Assembly (NCBI RefSeq): GCF_037782385.1
Contig: NZ_JBBEXD010000009.1
Span: 130,199-194,198, forward strand
Origin: Ascidiimonas meishanensis
Lineage (GTDB): Bacteria > Bacteroidota > Bacteroidia > Flavobacteriales > Flavobacteriaceae
DNA length: 64,000 bases
Direction: 5' to 3'
A model generated the notes under the pieces. The model was not told the DNA's origin, searched no databases, and saw nothing but the letters and a program-made list of their open reading frames with translations. Each line of letters opens with the position of its first letter. The stretch's first letter is position 1. This document shows positions 59,816 to 64,000 of this stretch, in pieces. Made by a program: the position numbers and the translations under genes.

Positions 59816-61723
59816 ATGAGTAATTACCACATAAAAAGTTTTGAAGAGTATTTTCATGTATATCGCAGATCTGTACGGAATCCAGAACAGTTCTGGGAAG
59901 AAATTGCAGAAGAGCATTTTGTTTGGAGAAAAAAATGGAATAATGTATTGAGTTGGGATTTCAATAAGCCAGAGATAAAATGGTTTGAAGGAGCAAAACT
60001 GAACATTACAGAGAATTGTATAGATCGTCATTTACCAATAAGACATGAAAAAACAGCGATTCTTTGGGAACCTAATAATCCTAACGAAGCAGCAGTTCAT
60101 ATTTCGTACGCTCAATTGTATGAACGAGTATGTAAATTCTCAAATGTGCTCAAGGAAAAGGGAGTAGAAAAAGGAGATAGGGTATGTATTTATCTGCCAA
60201 TGATTCCAGAATTAGCCGTAGCTGTTTTAGCCTGTGCAAGAATAGGAGCTATTCATTCTGTAGTTTTTGCGGGCTTTTCATCTCAGGCATTAGCCTCTAG
60301 AATTAATGACTCTACCTGTAAAATGGTTATTACTTCAGACGGATCTTTTAGAGGAAATAAAACCATTCCTTTAAAACCGATTGTAGATGAAGCACTTAAG
60401 AATTGTTCCTGTGTAGAAAGCGTGTTGGTTGTAAAGCGTACTGAGGAAGAAATTTACATGAAAGAAGAAAGAGATATGTGGCTTCAGCCATTGCTAGATG
60501 AGGCTTATGCTGAATATTCTGCTGAAATAATGGATGCCGAAGACCCGCTTTTCATTTTATATACTTCTGGCTCTACCGGTAAACCTAAAGGGATGGTACA
60601 TAGCACAGGTGGTTATATGGTAAATACTGCTTTCACTTTTAAAAATGTATTTCAATACCGTGAAGATGATATTTATTGGTGTACAGCAGATATTGGCTGG
60701 ATTACAGGGCACTCTTATATACTTTATGGCCCATTAGCTAATGGAGCTACCACAGTAATGTTTGAAGGTGTTCCTTCATTTCCTGATTATAGTAGATTTT
60801 GGGAAATAGTAGAAAAACATAAAATCACACAATTTTATACGGCTCCTACAGCTATTAGAGCACTAGCAAAAGAGTCATTGGAGTATGTAGACAAACATGA
60901 TCTTTCTTCCTTAAAGGTTTTGGGTACCGTTGGTGAACCAATAAATGAGGAGGCCTGGCATTGGTATAATGATCATGTAGGCAATAAAAAGAGCCCTATT
61001 GTAGATACTTGGTGGCAAACCGAAACAGGCAGTATTATGATATCTCCCATTCCTTATGTAACGCCAACCAAACCCACTTATGCCACTTTGCCTTTACCTG
61101 GAATTCAGCTAGCTTTAATGAATGAAAAAGGAGCTGAAATAAAAGGCAATCAAGTAGAGGGTAGACTCTGTGTAAAATTTCCTTGGCCTTCTATGGCTAG
61201 AACTATATGGGGAGATCATGAACGCTATCGAAACACCTATTTCTCAGCCTTTCAAGGACATTATTTTACAGGAGACGGAGCTTTACGTGATGAAGTAGGT
61301 TACTACCGAATTACTGGAAGAGTAGATGATGTGATTATTGTATCAGGGCATAACTTAGGTACTGCTCCAATAGAAGATGCTATAAATGAGCATCCAGCCG
61401 TAGCAGAATCTGCAATTGTTGGATTTCCCCATGATGTTAAAGGAAATGCATTATATGGTTTTGTCATCTTGAAAGAAATTGGTGAAAGTAGAGATCGTGA
61501 GAACTTACGGAAAGAGATCAATCAACAAATAGCAGATCATATTGGCCCAATTGCCAAATTAGACAAAATTCAGTTTGTTCCTGGATTGCCTAAAACAAGA
61601 AGTGGTAAAATTATGCGACGAATTTTGAGGAAAATTGCTAGTAATGATACTACGAATCTTGGCGATATATCTACCTTGTTGAATCCAGAGGTAGTGCAAA
61701 AAATAATAGATGAGAAAAGTTAG
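59816..61723 (+). CDS. acs: acetyl-CoA synthetase
   Basis: A 635-residue AMP-forming acyl-CoA synthetase. Motifs: YTSGSTGKPKGMVHSTGGY (phosphate loop), WWQTETGSIM, YFTGDGALRDEVGYYRITGRVDDVIIVSGHNLGTAPIEDA and the C-terminal catalytic lysine region KTRSGKIMRRILRKI. It converts acetate, ATP and CoA to acetyl-CoA. It follows the symporter genes at 79 bases and ends in a good terminator. Confidence 0.95.
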   Translation: MSNYHIKSFEEYFHVYRRSVRNPEQFWEEIAEEHFVWRKKWNNVLSWDFNKPEIKWFEGAKLNITENCIDRHLPIRHEKTAILWEPNNPNEAAVHISYAQLYERVCKFSNVLKEKGVEKGDRVCIYLPMIPELAVAVLACARIGAIHSVVFAGFSSQALASRINDSTCKMVITSDGSFRGNKTIPLKPIVDEALKNCSCVESVLVVKRTEEEIYMKEERDMWLQPLLDEAYAEYSAEIMDAEDPLFILYTSGSTGKPKGMVHSTGGYMVNTAFTFKNVFQYREDDIYWCTADIGWITGHSYILYGPLANGATTVMFEGVPSFPDYSRFWEIVEKHKITQFYTAPTAIRALAKESLEYVDKHDLSSLKVLGTVGEPINEEAWHWYNDHVGNKKSPIVDTWWQTETGSIMISPIPYVTPTKPTYATLPLPGIQLALMNEKGAEIKGNQVEGRLCVKFPWPSMARTIWGDHERYRNTYFSAFQGHYFTGDGALRDEVGYYRITGRVDDVIIVSGHNLGTAPIEDAINEHPAVAESAIVGFPHDVKGNALYGFVILKEIGESRDRENLRKEINQQIADHIGPIAKLDKIQFVPGLPKTRSGKIMRRILRKIASNDTTNLGDISTLLNPEVVQKIIDEKS

Positions 61724-61764
61724 TTAACTAAGGATTAATAGTTCACAAACTTTAAAAAATGTTC

Positions 61765-61789
61765 AAGGGTCAGTTTATGACCCTTTTTT
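61765..61789 (+). terminator. rho-independent terminator of acs
   Basis: AAGGGTCA/TGACCCTT stem, 5-base loop, followed by four or more T. Confidence 0.9.
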
Positions 61790-61923
61790 AATTTACCTAG
61801 TATTTTTTAAAATACGATAGCCGTAATGCAAGCATCTCCAAAAGGGCTCTGGCGATTTTTTTTAAAGATGCTTAAAATCAGCAGTTTGTTCAGAAATAGT
61901 ATTCTTCATTTTGAGGAGATAAT

Positions 61924-61953
61924 TAAAAAAAGAACCCTGCACATGGCAGGGTT
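61924..61953 (-). terminator. rho-independent terminator of the M42 peptidase gene
   Basis: On the minus strand AACCCTGC/GCAGGGTT stem followed by a run of seven T, 8 bases after the stop. Confidence 0.9.
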
Positions 61954-61960
61954 TCAAAAA

Positions 61961-63049
61961 TTATTCAAAATAGCTAAATGTTTCTCCGTTTTTTATCTCG
62001 AGAAGAGTCTCATAGATTAAACGAATTACATTTTCAACATCATCACGATGAACCATTTCAACGGTAGTATGCATATATCTTAAAGGAAGAGAGATCAATG
62101 CCGATGAAACACCTCCGTTGCTGTAAGCAAAAGCGTCTGTATCTGTTCCAGTATATCTTGAAGAAGCCATTCGCTGGAAAGGAATTTTCTTAGCTTCAGC
62201 GGTTTTGATAATACGCTCTCTAAGTTTATTTTGAACGGCAGGGGCATATGATATCACAGGGCCTTTACCCATCTCAGTATGGCCTTGTTTCTTTTTATCA
62301 ATCATGGGTGTAGTGGTATCATGAGTTACATCAGTAACAATTGCCACATTAGGTTTAATAGTTTGGGTAATCATTTCTGCACCTCGAAGGCCAATCTCTT
62401 CCTGCACAGAATTGGTAATATATAAACCAAAAGGAAGTTTAACTTTATTTTCAAATAAAAGTCTAGCAACTTCAGCAATCATAAATCCACCCGCACGGTT
62501 GTCAATTGCTCTACAAACAAATTTATCTTTGTTTAAAATGTGAAAAGTATCTGGGTAAGTAATTACACAACCTACATGAACCCCTAACTCTTCAACTTCC
62601 TCTTTGTTTTTAGCACCTACATCAATAAAAATATTATCTAATTTGGGAGGCTCTTCTTTGCTTGAATTTCTCGTATGGATTGCGGGCCATCCAAAAACAC
62701 CTTTTACAATTCCTTGGTCTGTATGGATATCAACCCATTTTGAAGGAGCAATTTGATGATCACTACCTCCATTTCTAATAACATATATAAGACCATCATC
62801 TGTGATATAATTTACGTACCATGAAATCTCATCAGAATGCCCTTCAATGACTACCTTAAAAGCAGCTTCTGGATTAATAACACCTACTGCGGTTCCATAG
62901 GTGTCTGTAATAAAAGTATCCACGTAAGGTTTTAGATAGTCCATCCATATTTTTTGCCCTTCCCATTCATAACCTGTCGGAGCTGCATTATTAAGGTAAG
63001 TTTCTAAAAACTTAAGAGATTTTTGATTTAATATTTTATTTTCACTCAT
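61961..63049 (-). CDS. M42 family metallopeptidase (aminopeptidase/endoglucanase M-like)
   Basis: A 362-residue cytoplasmic metalloenzyme: VIEGHSDEISWYV (first metal His/Asp), CRAIDNRAGGFM (bridging Asp), VQEEIGLRGAEM (catalytic Glu pair), IVTDVTHDTT and the last metal His in PLRYMHTTVEMV. The family cleaves N-terminal residues from peptides. It is divergent from the DUF4294 gene, a pairing seen in other Flavobacteria. Confidence 0.93.
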   Translation of the reverse strand: MSENKILNQKSLKFLETYLNNAAPTGYEWEGQKIWMDYLKPYVDTFITDTYGTAVGVINPEAAFKVVIEGHSDEISWYVNYITDDGLIYVIRNGGSDHQIAPSKWVDIHTDQGIVKGVFGWPAIHTRNSSKEEPPKLDNIFIDVGAKNKEEVEELGVHVGCVITYPDTFHILNKDKFVCRAIDNRAGGFMIAEVARLLFENKVKLPFGLYITNSVQEEIGLRGAEMITQTIKPNVAIVTDVTHDTTTPMIDKKKQGHTEMGKGPVISYAPAVQNKLRERIIKTAEAKKIPFQRMASSRYTGTDTDAFAYSNGGVSSALISLPLRYMHTTVEMVHRDDVENVIRLIYETLLEIKNGETFSYFE

Positions 63050-63120
63050 GTATTAAAAATTTAAGCAGCTAAAATAACAATATTCACAAACAATTAATAG
63101 TTACGTTTATAGGAATAAAG

Positions 63121-63128
63121 TATTTTTG
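63121..63128 (+). promoter_or_regulatory. possible -7 promoter element of the DUF4294 gene
   Basis: TATTTTTG fits TAnnTTTG, 25 bases upstream of the start. No clear TTG at the -33 position. Confidence 0.4.
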
Positions 63129-63153
63129 AAATGGTTTTAGAAAGTATTAAAGA

Positions 63154-63840
63154 ATGAAAAGGATATTCCTTTTGTTTTATCTGGCTTCAAGCCTTACTAT
63201 GTATGGGCAGATACCTGAAAAGAAAATAGATTCTCTTTCAGAAAAGGAGTATATTTTGTTAGAGGGCGATTCTATTTTGCGAACTTCAATAGATTTAGAG
63301 GGCGTTTATATTTTTGGTAGATTACATTTTACAAATCGTAAAGAAAGGCTGAGGTATTTTATTTTGAGACGAAAAACGATAAAAGTATATCCTTATGCAA
63401 AACTTGCGGCAGACCGACTTACCACTCTAACTGAAAGGCTGGATCAAATAAAATCAAAAAGAAAAAGAAAGAAATATACAAAGATTATACAGCGGTATAT
63501 AGAGGATGAATTCTCTGCTGAATTGAAGAAACTAACACGTACAGAAGGGCAAATACTTATCAAGTTAATTCATCGTCAAACTGGAAAGTCAGCTTTTGAA
63601 CTTATCAAAGAATTGAGAAGTGGTTGGCGGGCATTTTGGTATAATACTACTGCGAAAGCATTTAACATCTCACTAAAAGAAAAGTATGCGCCAGAGAATG
63701 TACAGGAAGATTATTTAATTGAAGATATACTTCAAAGAGCTTTTGCCTCTGGCAAGCTTGAAAAACAACCTACTGTTTTAGCATTTGATTATATAAACCT
63801 TACAGATAAGTGGTCTTCAAAAAAATCTACAAAAAATTAA
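63154..63840 (+). CDS. DUF4294 domain secreted protein
   Basis: A signal peptide (LLFYLASSLTMYGQI) is followed by an approximately 210-residue basic alpha-helical protein with the family segment YFILRRKTIKVYPYAKLAADRL, then helices with K/R runs (KSKRKRKKYTKIIQRYIEDEF) and LTRTEGQILIKLIHRQTGKS. The family is widespread in Bacteroidota and its role is unknown. Likely periplasmic. Confidence 0.88.
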   Translation: MKRIFLLFYLASSLTMYGQIPEKKIDSLSEKEYILLEGDSILRTSIDLEGVYIFGRLHFTNRKERLRYFILRRKTIKVYPYAKLAADRLTTLTERLDQIKSKRKRKKYTKIIQRYIEDEFSAELKKLTRTEGQILIKLIHRQTGKSAFELIKELRSGWRAFWYNTTAKAFNISLKEKYAPENVQEDYLIEDILQRAFASGKLEKQPTVLAFDYINLTDKWSSKKSTKN

Positions 63841-63955
63841 TTGCACAGCAGCTTAAAAAGTATTAACTTTATAGTCCTTTTTTAGTTATATACGTAAGTC
63901 GTACAGACTGATTTCTAAGTTCTTAAAAAAAAGATTCATTATTTTTCAGAAAAGG

Positions 63956-63988
63956 TTTGGAATTAGTAATTTAATAGTTTTATATTTG
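63956..63988 (+). promoter_or_regulatory. Bacteroidota-type promoter at the window end
   Basis: TTTG (63956-63959), a 21-base spacer and TATATTTG (63981-63988) match the -33/-7 consensus well. No gene follows within the window, so it drives transcription of whatever begins just after base 64000. Confidence 0.6.
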
Positions 63989-64000
63989 CACCCGCTTTAC

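Overview
The window is AT-rich DNA from a member of the Bacteroidota, most probably a marine Flavobacteriaceae. Evidence for this: the gliding genes gldF and gldG, Bacteroidota-type promoters (TAnnTTTG -7 box), few Shine-Dalgarno sequences, lipoproteins with short signal peptides, and a laminarin-type glucan utilisation locus. No tRNA, rRNA, CRISPR array or intact insertion sequence was seen.

Layout. 1-5.1 kb is the end of a capsule/exopolysaccharide locus: a UDP-sugar dehydratase cut by the window edge, a Wza-like export lipoprotein, a Wzc-like tyrosine autokinase, and a convergent CpsB-type phosphatase. 5.2-7.4 kb is a bifunctional penicillin-binding protein. 7.5-17.4 kb is an accessory region with a natural-product flavour. 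It holds a Sfp-type phosphopantetheinyl transferase, a type II thioesterase homologue whose nucleophile serine is glycine, a DnaQ/GIY-YIG nuclease, a two-gene membrane operon of unknown role, an orphan GG-leader RiPP precursor, the wreck of a LytS-type histidine kinase, and a three-gene radical SAM/SPASM operon. No NRPS, PKS or lanthipeptide synthetase lies in the window.

18.4-35.8 kb is a co-directional beta-1,3-glucan (laminarin) locus. It encodes a clan GH-A glycosidase fused to an outer-membrane beta-barrel, two carbohydrate-binding lipoproteins, a GH16 endo-glucanase lipoprotein, a cytoplasmic GH149-like beta-1,3-glucan phosphorylase, a GH17 lipoprotein, a GH30 lipoprotein, a GPH-family sugar symporter and a cytoplasmic GH17. 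It has no SusC/SusD pair and no local regulator. The barrel fusion may be the outer-membrane entry route. A strong hairpin splits the surface genes from the phosphorylase and later genes. On the opposite strand follows a full-length LacZ-like GH2 protein in which both catalytic glutamates are threonine.

39.8-64 kb is mostly housekeeping: mnmE and a DUF423 protein, Dps, DUF4870, a HAD phosphatase, an AraC-type membrane regulator, PhzF, an S41 peptidase, dnaN, gldFG, a SAM hydroxide adenosyltransferase, phoH, purC, the acetate module (DUF4212 protein, sodium:solute symporter, acs), an M42 peptidase and a DUF4294 protein. Intergenic terminators are clear in this part.

The most interesting items are the SusCD-less glucan locus with its glycosidase-barrel fusion and phosphorolytic branch, the pseudo-GH2, and the radical SAM operon with its LpxL-like partner. 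All family calls come from reading motifs by eye; no database search was run.
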